Shown: positions 33,395-44,584 of the stretch, piece by piece | Numbering within the stretch: the first letter of the stretch is position 1 | How the letters are laid out: every line of letters starts with the position of its first letter | Source of the DNA: DASUPK01 sp963774305 | GTDB taxonomy: Bacteria > Actinomycetota > Thermoleophilia > Solirubrobacterales > 70-9 | Assembly: GCA_963774305.1 (NCBI GenBank) | Contig: CAVZEM010000011.1 | Span: forward strand, 248,001-312,000 | Length of the DNA: 64,000 nucleotides | Direction: 5' to 3' | Translations under genes and position numbers: made by a program | Notes under the pieces: generated by a model | Told to the model about the DNA's origin: nothing | Databases searched by the model: none | Seen by the model: only the letters and a program-made list of their open reading frames with translations

Positions 33395-34234
33395 CTATGT
33401 CTCCAGCGTCATGCTGAGGTCGAGGGCCGGCGCCGAGTGGGTCAGGGCCCCGACCGAGACGAAATCGACGCCGGTTCCAGCGATTTCGGCGACCGTGTCG
33501 AGGGTCACGCCGCCCGAGGCCTCGAGCTCCGGGCCGTTCGATCCGCGCGCCGCGGCGACCGCCTCGCGGAGCTCGGCGGGGGTCATGTTGTCGAGCAGGA
33601 GCCGGTCCGCCCCGGCCTCGGCCCCCTGGCGAACCTCGTCGAGGTCACGGCACTCGACCTCGATTGACAGGTCGGGCCTGGCGTCGCGGGCACGCCGCAC
33701 CGCCTCCCCCACCCCGCCCGCGAGCGCAGCGTGGTTCTCCTTGATCAGGATCGCGTCGTAGAGGCCCATCCGGTGGTTGGTGCCGCCGCCGGCGGCCACC
33801 GCGGCCTTCTCCAGCGCCCGCAATCCCGGCGTGGTCTTGCGCGTGTCGAGGATCCGCGCCCCCGAGCCCTCGATCGCCTTGACGAACCGCGCGGTCAGGG
33901 TGGCGACACCCGAGAGATGGCCGAGCAGGTTGAGCGCGGTCCGCTCGGCGGCCAGCAGCGCCGGCGCGGGGCCCCCCGCTCGCGCGACCTCCGCCGGAAC
34001 GTCCTCGCGCCACTCGGACTCGGCGGCGACCGCCTCGAGCCCACCGGCGCCGGTCTGCCGGAAGACCTCCGCCGCGACGTCGAGCCCGAAGAGGACGCCG
34101 GGCGCCTTCTGCGCGATCGTCGCGCGCCCTGTTGCGTCCTCGGGCACCACCGCCTCGGCGGTGACGTCGCCTGGCCCGAGGTCCTCGAGCAGGGCCCTGG
34201 CGACCAGTTCGCGTGTGTCGCTGTCGATCTCCAT
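33395..34234 (-). CDS. nadC: nicotinate-nucleotide pyrophosphorylase (carboxylating)
   Basis: The 279-residue protein shows the NadC hallmarks: 'LEDLGPGDVTAEAVVPE', 'ERTALNLLGHLSGVATLT', 'ILDTRKTTPGLRALEKAAV', 'GGGTNHRMGLYDAILIKENH' and 'VEASGGVTLDTV'-like 'LEASGGVTLDTVAEIAGTGV'. It converts quinolinate and PRPP to nicotinate mononucleotide. With nadA it indicates de novo NAD synthesis. The basic PRPP-site residues in RKTTPG and NHR are present. Divergent from the ECF sigma gene, with only about 50 bases between the starts. Confidence 0.96.
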   Translation of the reverse strand: MEIDSDTRELVARALLEDLGPGDVTAEAVVPEDATGRATIAQKAPGVLFGLDVAAEVFRQTGAGGLEAVAAESEWREDVPAEVARAGGPAPALLAAERTALNLLGHLSGVATLTARFVKAIEGSGARILDTRKTTPGLRALEKAAVAAGGGTNHRMGLYDAILIKENHAALAGGVGEAVRRARDARPDLSIEVECRDLDEVRQGAEAGADRLLLDNMTPAELREAVAAARGSNGPELEASGGVTLDTVAEIAGTGVDFVSVGALTHSAPALDLSMTLET

Positions 34235-34284
34235 CGCTTTCTCACAGTCTCACGAAACCCCGGTATGCGACGTTTTATGGGCGG

Positions 34285-34788
34285 ATGCAGAATGAGACCG
34301 CCCTTCCCCCCTTCCAGGCACTGCTCGACGAGCACGGCTCCGACGTGCTCGGCTTCCTGGTGGCCTCCGTCGGCCCCCATGACGCCGAGGACTGCTTCCA
34401 GGAGACGTTTATCGCCGCTCTCCGCGCCTACCCGCGGCTGGAGCACGCGAGGAACCTCCGCTCCTGGCTGCTCACGATCGCGCACCGCAAGGCGATCGAT
34501 CACCACCGCGCCCGCGGGCGCCGCGCCGTGCCTGCCGGCAGCCCCGAGGAGGTCGCCGGGGGGACGCCGAGCTCCAACAACCGGCCCGACACCACCGTCG
34601 CCGGCGGCGATCCCGAGCTCTGGACCGCCGTCAGCGGTCTGCCGCCCAAGCAGCGCAGCGCCGTGGTGCTGCGTTTCGCCACAGACATGTCCTACGCCGG
34701 CATCGCAAAAGCACTCGACTGCTCGGAGGACGCCGCGCGTCGCAGCGTCCACGAGGGACTTCAGAAGCTGAGAGGTGAATTCGCATGA
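34285..34788 (+). CDS. ECF-type RNA polymerase sigma factor
   Basis: The 167-residue protein has sigma region 2 ('FLVASVGPHDAEDCFQETF', 'LRSWLLTIAHRKAIDHHRA') and region 4 ('LPPKQRSAVVLRFATDMSYA', 'ALDCSEDAARRSVHEGLQKL'), separated by a Gly/Pro/Ser-rich linker. It directs RNA polymerase to specific promoters. The ATG of the downstream methyltransferase overlaps its stop (ATGA), so the two proteins are made in tandem. No conventional anti-sigma gene adjoins, raising the idea that the alkyltransferase fills the controlling role. Start: ATG 34285 after GGGCGG. Confidence 0.92.
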   Translation: MQNETALPPFQALLDEHGSDVLGFLVASVGPHDAEDCFQETFIAALRAYPRLEHARNLRSWLLTIAHRKAIDHHRARGRRAVPAGSPEEVAGGTPSSNNRPDTTVAGGDPELWTAVSGLPPKQRSAVVLRFATDMSYAGIAKALDCSEDAARRSVHEGLQKLRGEFA

Positions 34789-35417
34789 ACCCGCTGACCG
34801 ACAAGCAACTCGAGAAGATGCTCCGTAACGCGCCCTCGGGCGGTGACCTCGACCGCGCGGTCCAGGGCGTCCTCGCCCGGGCCGAGCGCGACGGGCTGGT
34901 CGACGTGGCCTACGCCCCGGTCGACTCGCCCTTCGGCAAGCTCCTGGTCGCGCGCACGGACCGCGGTGTCGTCAGGCTGGCCCTGCCCAGTCACCGCGGC
35001 CACAAGCAGACCGAGGAGGAGGTCCTGGAGGACCTGGCGCAGTACGTCTCGCCACGGGTCCTGGAGTCGCCCAAGCGGCTGGACGAGGAGCGCCGCGAGC
35101 TCGAGCAGTACTTCGAGGGCAAGCGCGACCACTTCGACGTGCCGGTCGACTGGGCGCTGACGCCATCCGGGTTCCGGAACCGCGCCCTGCACGCCGTCGC
35201 GCGGATTCCCTACGGCGAGACCCGCACCTACGGCCAGGTCGCCAAGCAGGCCGGCAACGCCAAGGCCTCCCGCGCCGCCGGCACGGCCTGCGGCCGCAAC
35301 GCCATCCCGCTGATCGTCCCCTGCCACCGCGTCGTCCAGTCGGGCGGCGGGGTGGGCAACTACGGCGGCGGTCCGGAGATGAAGCGGGCGCTGCTGGACC
35401 TCGAGGGCGCGCTCTAG
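34785..35417 (+). CDS. ogt: methylated-DNA-[protein]-cysteine S-methyltransferase with N-terminal extension
   Basis: The 210-residue protein has the C-terminal alkyltransferase domain: 'GFRNRALHAVARIPYGETRT', 'YGQVAKQAG' and active site 'PLIVPCHRVV' with acceptor Cys180. It removes alkyl groups from O6-guanine onto itself irreversibly. Before the usual N-terminal domain is a helical stretch, 'LTDKQLEKMLRNAPSGGDLD', of about 45 residues that resembles the start of anti-sigma-like proteins rather than Ogt. Coupled to the sigma gene by a 4-base overlap. The family's Asn-hinge region and Arg finger are visible ('CGRNAIP'). Confidence 0.92.
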   Translation: MNPLTDKQLEKMLRNAPSGGDLDRAVQGVLARAERDGLVDVAYAPVDSPFGKLLVARTDRGVVRLALPSHRGHKQTEEEVLEDLAQYVSPRVLESPKRLDEERRELEQYFEGKRDHFDVPVDWALTPSGFRNRALHAVARIPYGETRTYGQVAKQAGNAKASRAAGTACGRNAIPLIVPCHRVVQSGGGVGNYGGGPEMKRALLDLEGAL

Positions 35418-35476
35418 AGGGTTGAGGGGGGCTAGGCGTGCGCGCGGGGGCGTTGCAGGCCGAGTTGGGCGCCGCG

Positions 35477-35517
35477 CGCGCCCGAAGCGCGTAGTGGTTG
35501 CTACGCGCGAGGGCGCG
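35477..35517 (+). terminator. two-part GC-rich hairpin between convergent genes
   Basis: The outer stem is CGCGCCC (35477-35483) with GGGCGCG (35511-35517), then a small asymmetric internal loop. The inner stem is GCGCGTAG (35487-35494) with CTACGCGC (35501-35508) around loop TGGTTG. It lies 60 bases past the ogt stop and before the convergent FIST gene, and is probably a bidirectional terminator without a T-run. Confidence 0.65.
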
Positions 35518-35623
35518 GGTGGCGATCCAGCGATGGCATGCGGCGTCATCCGCGCGTGCGGATAGCCCGCATCAGCCCTCTAGTTCGGGACCGGCCCGGC
35601 CGCGATGATCTCCCGCTCCGCGC

Positions 35624-36817
35624 TCATTCCGGAAAGACCGCCATCGTCGCCGTGAAGCCGTGGAGGAAGTTGCGGCCCCCGACGGGCCCGATCTCACCCG
35701 CGCAGAAGAAGCCGGCGGTGGGAACGCCGAGTGCGTCCTCGAGTGCCGCGGCGTCGTGGTCCGGCACCTCGAACATGTTGGAGCCGCGGCCGTTGCAGGT
35801 GAAGAGCAGGGCGCCGGCCGCGCCGCCCGAACCGAGCGCCTGAGCCTGGAGACGCAGCGCCTCGCGGAGATCCTCGTCCGCTGAGACCGCGTCGCGAACA
35901 TGCAGGCGTACCGTCTGCCCGACTCGGACCGCCTCGCCGATTGCGATCGCACCCGACTCGCGATCAGCGCCGATGATCGGCCGGACCAGGAAATCGCCGC
36001 GCTCGTACTCGGGCCGGTTCTCGTCGATCACGAGGCCGATCAACACCCCGGCGGCAGCGAGCTCACGCTCGCTCTCGGGGAGAGAGGCGATCACCTCGCC
36101 GAGGCGCTCCATCGCCGGCTTCCCGGCGAGCTGGCCGATCACGTTCGCCTCTGCGCTGGTGATCGTCATCTCGGGGCCCACCGGCCCCGCGCCCTGAGAG
36201 ACGCAGGGCAGCACCTGCGCTCCGCGCAGCCGCACCGCGACGGCGCCCTCCGTATGAACCTCCCCGTCCCGCATGAGCATCGCTCCGCCCGCGAAAGACG
36301 CGCTCGCAAGGCCGCCGAGGACCGGGACGTGCGGCCGAGCCCGATCCAGGACTGCGAGCAGTTCCTCGGCGGGAAAGCTGAACGGGTCGCAGAGGGCCAG
36401 CAGTGACTCGTCGGCGCCCGCCTCCTCATGCTGAGTCTCGGTCAGCGACTCCGGCAGACCGAGGAGCCGAAAGCCCTCGGCGTCGCGCTCGGCCGTGACG
36501 TGCATGGTCTCGAGCTCGGCGCCTGGGAGCGAGGCGCCCCAGACGACGACCCCGGGCGTCTCCTCCAGCTCGCGGCCCGCGGCGACGGTCCCGCCCGCGC
36601 CACACCCGATCAGCGCCCGCGGCTCGAGCCGCTCGTGGACCTCCGAGAGCAGCCATTTCGCCATGCCGAGGTGGTGCCCCGAGGCGAAGACGACCGCCAG
36701 ATCACAGGGCGGGTCGAGCCCCGCCCGGGCGCGGTCCGCCGCCTCGGCCGCGGCCTCGACCGTGTCGAAGCTCTCGGACGCCCCGACCGAGGCGCGAACC
36801 GCCGCTTGTCGGGACAC
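35624..36817 (-). CDS. FIST-domain sensor protein
   Basis: The 397-residue protein has FIST N and C regions: 'DLAVVFASGHHLGMAKWLL', 'LIGCGAGGTVAAGRELEETP', 'HVPVLGGLASASFAGGAML' and the C-terminal 'GALLFTCNGRGSNMFEVPDH' with 'VPTAGFFCAGEIGPVGGRNF', a strong family signature. FIST domains bind small ligands such as amino acids and often accompany signalling domains; this one stands alone and is cytoplasmic. Start: GTG 36817 with AGAGG about 5 bases upstream; GTG 36823 is an alternative. It follows prfB by 13 bases on the same strand. Confidence 0.88.
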   Translation of the reverse strand: MSRQAAVRASVGASESFDTVEAAAEAADRARAGLDPPCDLAVVFASGHHLGMAKWLLSEVHERLEPRALIGCGAGGTVAAGRELEETPGVVVWGASLPGAELETMHVTAERDAEGFRLLGLPESLTETQHEEAGADESLLALCDPFSFPAEELLAVLDRARPHVPVLGGLASASFAGGAMLMRDGEVHTEGAVAVRLRGAQVLPCVSQGAGPVGPEMTITSAEANVIGQLAGKPAMERLGEVIASLPESERELAAAGVLIGLVIDENRPEYERGDFLVRPIIGADRESGAIAIGEAVRVGQTVRLHVRDAVSADEDLREALRLQAQALGSGGAAGALLFTCNGRGSNMFEVPDHDAAALEDALGVPTAGFFCAGEIGPVGGRNFLHGFTATMAVFPE

Positions 36818-36830
36818 CGGCACCTCTGCG

Positions 36831-37950
36831 CTACCTCTTCGACGAGCCGGCCGCGAAGTTGAGGTACTCGCGGACGAAGGCGTCGATGTCGCCGTCGAGC
36901 ACGCGGTTGGTGTCGCCAACCTCGAAGTTGGTGCGATGGTCCTTGACGCGCTGGTCCGGGTGGAGGAAGTAGCTGCGGATCTGGGAGCCCCACTCGGCCG
37001 ACTTCTGCTCCCCGCGCTCCTTGGCGAGCTCCTCGGCCTGCTCCAGCTCCTTGCGCTCGAGCAGGCGCGAGCGCAGGATCTGCATCGCCGTCGCCCTGTT
37101 CTGGATCTGGGAGCGCTCGTTCTGGGACTGCGCCACGATTCCCGTCGGGACGTGGGTGACGCGGACTGCGGAATCGGTCTTGTTGACGTGCTGGCCCCCG
37201 GCACCCGAGGCGCGATAGGTGTCGACGCGGATGTCCGAGTCGTCGATCTCCACCTCCACGTCCCCCTCGACCAGGGGCGCCACATCCACCTGGGCGAAGC
37301 TCGTATGCCGGCGAGCCGACGAGTCGAAGGGCGAGATGCGAATCAGCCGGTGGACCCCGCGCTCGGCGGCGAACAGCCCGTAGGCGTTCTGGCCTCGGAC
37401 CACGAAGGTCGCGGACTTGAGGCCGGCCTCCTCCCCGGGTGACGCCTCCTTCATCTCGACCTTGAATCCACGACGCTCCGCCCAGCGCAGGTACATGCGC
37501 AGCAGCATCTCCGCCCAATCCTGGGAATCGGTGCCGCCGGCGCCGGCGTTGACCGTGACCACAGCGTCGCCCGCGTCGAAGCGGCCGGAGAAGAGCCGCT
37601 CCTCCTCGAGCTCGGCCAGCCGCCGCTCCACCGACGTGAGCTGGGACGCCAGCTCGTTCGCCATCTCCTCGTCCTCGGCAGCGAGCTCGGCCAGCTCGCC
37701 GAGGTCATCGACGTCGCGAGTCAGTGCCCGGAAGCCTTCCAGGCGCTTCTGTGCCCGCGCGTGCTGCGCCGAGATCTCCGCGGCCTTGGCCTGGTCGTCC
37801 CAGAACCCGGGCCGCTGCATCTCCCCCTCCAGCCGGTCGACCTCCGCGCTCAGCCCATCCGGGTCAAAGGTAATCCGAGAGCAGCTTCAACTGCCCCCGG
37901 ATCTCGGCGAGGCGCGCGGAGATTCCCTCCTTTGGAAGTGTTTCGGCCAT
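36831..37950 (-). CDS. prfB: peptide chain release factor 2, expressed by +1 programmed frameshift
   Basis: The full protein (about 372 residues) is encoded in two frames: 37950-37867 (28 codons, MAETLPKEGISARLAEIRGQ and on) and, after a +1 shift at CTT TGA C, 37865-36831. Frame 0 meets TGA at 37866-37864, the RF2-specific stop. The main part has the GGQ loop 'SGAGGQHVNKTDSAVR', essential for peptide release, and the family's central domain. RF2 recognises UGA and UAA. It thus senses its own level: low RF2 lets the ribosome slip. It lies between a methyltransferase gene upstream and the FIST gene downstream. Confidence 0.95.
37863..37869 (-). promoter_or_regulatory. RF2 programmed +1 frameshift site
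   Basis: The slip heptamer CTTTGAC is read CTT then GAC (Leu-Asp) when the ribosome slips past the in-frame TGA. The preceding codons are TCG GAT TAC, so the strong AGGGGG stimulator of E. coli is weak here (CGGA at that spacing). The site gives autoregulation of RF2. Confidence 0.92.
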
Positions 37951-38011
37951 GAGTCTGCGGGTTTCCCCTTACAGGGTATTCCCGACCGTCCTCTGCGGTG
38001 TGCCGCGGAAA

Positions 38012-38911
38012 CTAGCCCTGCGCGGGCACGCTTGCCGTGATGATCCAGGTCGAGGCCGGCCCCCGCACGCCGTCTTCCCCCTGGAAGTCCGCCAGCACCT
38101 CGCGGATCTCGCGCTCGAGCTTCGGGCGGATCTTCTCGGCCTCGTCGCCGGAGAGCCGGATCAGCTCGGCCGCCGGCCCGAGCGCCATGTTGAACTCGAC
38201 GGCGTTGTCGAGGTCGTTGCCGATCTTCATCTCGACGTCGCAGCGCGTGAAGGTGGGATTCTCGAAGCCGGCAATCTGAAGCTGTTCGCTCACGGTGTCG
38301 GCATTCGCCATCGAGAAGGGGCCGGGCCCGCACCTCGGCTCGTCGGTCTCCTCGGGCTCCTCCAGGTACTGATCGACCACCTGCTCCGTTCGGTAGACCC
38401 ATTCGTTGTCGAGCTTGCGCCGCCAGACGATCGCCACGAGCCTGCCGCCCGGGCGGAGCGCTCCCCGGATGTTGCGAAGCGCCTGAACGGGGTTCGCGAA
38501 GAACATCACCCCCATTCGCGAGAAGGCGTAGTCAAATGGTCCCGGCAAGTCCATGATCTGGACGTCGCCCGCGAGGAACTCGACGTTTCCGACCCCGGCT
38601 GCTCGTGCCTCCTCGATCGAAGCCGCGACGAACGGCTCTGAGACGTCGACGCCAAGGGCCGAGCCGTCGGGCCGGACGAGCGTGGCGAGCTGCTGGGTCG
38701 TGTCACCGAAGCCGCAGCCGAGGTCGAGCACTCGGTCCCCCGGCTTGGGTGGGTGCGCCTTCATGGCGATCTCACCGAACCCGGCGAGCCCAGCGACGAT
38801 CAGCTCCCGGTACTTGACGAACCGGTCGAAGAGCACGCCGCTCCAGGCCTCGGTCGCCTCCTCGTTCTCAGCGGCGACCGGTTTGGACACAACTGCCTTT
38901 TCCACGGGCAC
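38012..38911 (-). CDS. class I SAM-dependent methyltransferase
   Basis: The 299-residue protein has SAM-binding motif I 'VLDLGCGFGDTTQQLA', followed by 'ALGVDVSEPFVAASIEEARA' (acidic residue after strand 2) and 'VEFLAGDVQIMDLPGPFDYA'. The fold belongs to the ubiquinone/small-molecule methyltransferase group; the substrate is not evident. Start is GTG 38911. Divergent from the M28 peptidase gene (37 bases apart) and followed by prfB after 61 bases. Confidence 0.9.
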   Translation of the reverse strand: MPVEKAVVSKPVAAENEEATEAWSGVLFDRFVKYRELIVAGLAGFGEIAMKAHPPKPGDRVLDLGCGFGDTTQQLATLVRPDGSALGVDVSEPFVAASIEEARAAGVGNVEFLAGDVQIMDLPGPFDYAFSRMGVMFFANPVQALRNIRGALRPGGRLVAIVWRRKLDNEWVYRTEQVVDQYLEEPEETDEPRCGPGPFSMANADTVSEQLQIAGFENPTFTRCDVEMKIGNDLDNAVEFNMALGPAAELIRLSGDEAEKIRPKLEREIREVLADFQGEDGVRGPASTWIITASVPAQG

Positions 38912-38948
38912 ATCGTACGCCGACCCGGCCGGCTGTTACACAACCGGG

Positions 38949-39791
38949 ATGCTCCGAATGTCCATCGTCGGTTTGGCGCTTGCGGCTCTGGCTGGTACCC
39001 CGGCCGAGCCCCAGCATTCGCCGACTCCGTACGAGGCCGCGGTACAGGTCTCAAGCAAGATCGGGATGCGTCCATCGGCCAGCACCAACGAGCGGCGCGC
39101 CCACCAGTACGTCGCGCGCCAGTTCCGAGATGCGGGGCTCGACACGAGCATCAATCCGTTCCGGGTACCGGGCCGGGGCCGTTCACACAACGTCGTTGCG
39201 AAGCTCAACACCCCCGCGCAGTGCCTGGTCGTCCTGATGGCCCACACGGACAACGTGCCGCCGGGGCTGGGTGCCATCGACAACGCGTCCGGTCTCGGCG
39301 TGCTGGTCGCGCTCGCGTCCGAACTCGCCGGCCTGGATCCGGCATGCGACGTCTGGCTGGTGGCGACTGGCTCCGAGGAGCGGGACGTGACCGGCCTCTC
39401 CTACCATGCCGGGGCGGCCGCCCTCGTCAAGCAGATCAAGGCAGAGGGGCGAGCCGACGACCTGCGCTTCGCGCTCTCCGTCGACGAGGTCGGCTTCGGG
39501 CGCCGTTTCTATCTGCGATCACCAGCTGCGTCCATCCGCCCGAACGTCGAAGCAGTGATCCTCGCCGCGGCGCGGCGTGCGGGCGTCACCGTCCGCTGGG
39601 CGCGCGACTCGGGCACCGGCAACTCCGACCACCGCGAGTTCGAGCTCGCCGGCCTCCCCGGGGCGGTGCTGGAGGTCTGGAAGGGCGTCTTCGCCTGCCA
39701 CCACATGCGCTGCGACCGGCCGAGGCTGCTCAAGAAGCCCGCGCTCAACCGCGCACTTCGCATCGCAGAGGAGGTCGTAAAGGGCGGCTAG
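38949..39791 (+). CDS. secreted M28-family metallopeptidase
   Basis: The 280-residue protein has an N-terminal signal ('MSIVGLALAALAGTPAEP') and an M28 zinc-peptidase domain: 'VLMAHTDNVPPGLGAIDNAS' (first His and bridging Asp), catalytic Glu in 'VATGSEERD', 'ALSVDEVGFG' and the last His in 'ACHHMRCDR'. The family contains aminopeptidases acting on two zinc ions. The end overlaps the convergent cupin gene by 4 bases. Plus-strand gene among minus-strand neighbours. Confidence 0.88.
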   Translation: MLRMSIVGLALAALAGTPAEPQHSPTPYEAAVQVSSKIGMRPSASTNERRAHQYVARQFRDAGLDTSINPFRVPGRGRSHNVVAKLNTPAQCLVVLMAHTDNVPPGLGAIDNASGLGVLVALASELAGLDPACDVWLVATGSEERDVTGLSYHAGAAALVKQIKAEGRADDLRFALSVDEVGFGRRFYLRSPAASIRPNVEAVILAAARRAGVTVRWARDSGTGNSDHREFELAGLPGAVLEVWKGVFACHHMRCDRPRLLKKPALNRALRIAEEVVKGG

Positions 39792-40219
39792 GAACCGGCC
39801 GTCAGCCGGAACTCATCGGCGTACTCCGCGAAGAACCGCTCACCGAGCTCCTGGGCGCTCCCCGGACCGCTGCCGTAGAGACGCTCGAAGAACTCGGCGG
39901 TGCGGAGCGCCGGCCTGACCTCCCAGCGCATCCGGGTCGGCTCGTCGGTGCCCATCTGATGGGGAGTCCCCGCCGGGACCTCGAAACTCTCCCCCGCCTC
40001 GTACGTGCGTTCCTCACCGCCGATGATCGTGCGCATCGATCCCTCGAGGACCTCGAAGCGCTCCGCCTGGCTCGGATGGAGGTGCATCGGCGGCATCCCA
40101 CCGTCGCCGCTGTAGGTCGCCTCCATCTCGAGCAGCTCGCCGTCGGTCTCGGCGCCGGTCCGGATGAAGCGCAGCTTCATGCCGCCCGGGCTCCCGATCT
40201 CCTGGCCTGCGTCGGGCAT
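39788..40219 (-). CDS. cupin-domain protein
   Basis: The 143-residue protein has a double-stranded beta-helix core: motif 1 'PPMHLHPSQAERFEVLEGSM' with metal His/Glu residues and motif 2 'AGESFEVPAGTPHQMG'. Short cupins of this kind bind metal and act as dioxygenases, isomerases or regulators; the substrate is unknown. It lies 30 bases downstream of secA and may be co-transcribed. Confidence 0.85.
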   Translation of the reverse strand: MPDAGQEIGSPGGMKLRFIRTGAETDGELLEMEATYSGDGGMPPMHLHPSQAERFEVLEGSMRTIIGGEERTYEAGESFEVPAGTPHQMGTDEPTRMRWEVRPALRTAEFFERLYGSGPGSAQELGERFFAEYADEFRLTAGS

Positions 40220-40249
40220 GTCAGGGACTCACGGCCCGTGGAGCGGCGG

Positions 40250-43087
<2,838 letters not shown>

Positions 43088-43124
43088 TGAGAGTTAGGTT
43101 AGCGACGGCCCGTACTCGGGCTGC

Positions 43125-43472
43125 CTACGCCGTCTCACCGCGCAGACGCTCCATCAGCTTGCGGGTCCTCTGGCGCTTGCGCCGCTTCTCCCGGTGCTTC
43201 TTCACCTGGCGGCGAATGTCCTCGGCTATCTCGTGGATCGAGTGGAGCATGTCCGGCGACGCCTCCTCGGCCCGCAGAGTGACTCCCTTCAGGTACATGG
43301 TCGCCTCGGCGACCATGCGGTCGGGGATCCGCGGGTTCTTCTCCTCGCGGAGTTCCACCTCCAGCGTGGCGAGCTCCGAGACCTGCTTCCCAACCCGCGC
43401 GAATCGCTGCACCACCGCCTCGCGAAGCTCGTCGGTCACCTCCAGATTCTTGCCTCGGACCTCGATCCTCAC
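43125..43472 (-). CDS. hpf: short ribosome hibernation promoting factor (HPF/RaiA family)
   Basis: The 115-residue protein matches the HPF N-terminal domain: 'VRIEVRGKNLEVTDELREAV', 'ATLEVELREEKNPRI' and 'AEATMYLKGVTLRAEEASPD', then a very basic tail ('KKHREKRRKRQRTRK'). The C-terminal dimerisation domain of long HPF is absent, so it is short-form. It binds idle 30S subunits in the mRNA/tRNA channel. Start: GTG 43472 with the strong ribosome site GAAGGAGG. Confidence 0.9.
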   Translation of the reverse strand: MRIEVRGKNLEVTDELREAVVQRFARVGKQVSELATLEVELREEKNPRIPDRMVAEATMYLKGVTLRAEEASPDMLHSIHEIAEDIRRQVKKHREKRRKRQRTRKLMERLRGETA

Positions 43473-44566
43473 GTCGGCCTCCTTCCGTCGGGGTGGCGTC
43501 CGGATGCTACGCCCGACGCCCTCCCTCGGCAAGCGATGCCGTCAGCGGCGCTTGTGCTGCTTGTGCCCTGCCTTCTGGTCCGGCACCGCTTGAAGACCTT
43601 CCTCACGGATGGCTCGGCCAGGACCGTCGGCACCATCGACTGATTCCCGCCGATGATGCCCCCGGCGGCCTGCAGGAAGAGGGTCGTCTGCGCCTCGGTC
43701 AGCCCGGGCGCATAGGGGTGTGAGCAGACATCGGGCGGGAAGCGGGAGACCCTGGCCGCCCCGCTCTTCCCCTTGCCCCCGTGGGCGACTGCGTCGACGA
43801 AGGCCGCGAAGGTGACCGAGTCGACCGCGGTGCCGATATGGGACGTTGTGCGGCCCGGGCAGACACCCTGGATGAGGATGTTGCTCGCCCCTTCAAGGGC
43901 GGAGGTCGGGTGCTTTCCGCCCTGCGGCTGGACGGTCTCGTCGGTCAGCGAGCGAACCGTTGTGTAGGAGACGTTCCCGGGGGTCTCGTCCGGTTGTGAG
44001 TTGATGGCGCGCAGCAGGTGGGAGCCCTTGCCCTGCTGCCAGTACGCGGGAGGGCAGGGCGAGCTGGCGGAGCATCCTCCGAGGCCGATGTTCGTGCCGT
44101 GCTGGGTGCCCGCGGCTGCGACCACGTCGCTCACCTTCTTGCGCAGGTCGGGCCAATAGGTGAGCGCGAAGCGGGGCAGCAGGCCTCCCTGGCTGATGCC
44201 GATCGCGGCGACCTTGCGGTGAGCCAGGGCGAACTCCTTGCGCAGCCCGTAGACCAGGTATTGCACGGAGATCTGGATGTCAGCCGTCGTGAAGTCCGGA
44301 AAGTTCACGTAACAGACCGGATGGCCGTAGGCCTCGAAGGCATCCTGGCCGATCAGATAGCCCTGATCTCCGGTTGCGCCTGTCCCCGTCACGAACATGA
44401 CCGGCGTCACCGCTGCGTTGGTCGGGTCGATCGGGCACTTGAAGGCCGCCTCGAGATCGCTCTGGGGAACAGTCAGACGAGGGCCGCTCGCCATCGCCGA
44501 GGGCGCGCCGATGGCCAGCGCACCGAGGATCGCGACCATCACTGCCAGTTTGAGCCTCCCTGCCAC
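43469..44566 (-). CDS. secreted alpha/beta-hydrolase, lipase-like
   Basis: The protein has a signal peptide (ending APSAMASG), the oxyanion segment 'TPVMFVTGTGATGDQGYLIG', nucleophile motif 'IGISQGGLLPRFAL' (Ser in G-I-S-Q-G) and a His near 'TTSHIGTAVDSVTF'. It resembles class 2 lipase/esterases of Actinobacteria. The end is uncertain: the open frame continues to 43469, giving a 365-residue product with a low-complexity end. Another frame near 43600 would end in a basic tail 'GHKQHKRR' at 43542, like other secreted proteins here, so an indel may be present. The long form overlaps hpf as GTGA. Confidence 0.75.
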   Translation of the reverse strand: MAGRLKLAVMVAILGALAIGAPSAMASGPRLTVPQSDLEAAFKCPIDPTNAAVTPVMFVTGTGATGDQGYLIGQDAFEAYGHPVCYVNFPDFTTADIQISVQYLVYGLRKEFALAHRKVAAIGISQGGLLPRFALTYWPDLRKKVSDVVAAAGTQHGTNIGLGGCSASSPCPPAYWQQGKGSHLLRAINSQPDETPGNVSYTTVRSLTDETVQPQGGKHPTSALEGASNILIQGVCPGRTTSHIGTAVDSVTFAAFVDAVAHGGKGKSGAARVSRFPPDVCSHPYAPGLTEAQTTLFLQAAGGIIGGNQSMVPTVLAEPSVRKVFKRCRTRRQGTSSTSAADGIACRGRASGVASGRHPDGRRPT

Positions 44567-44584
44567 CGGGCGAGCCTACTCCGA

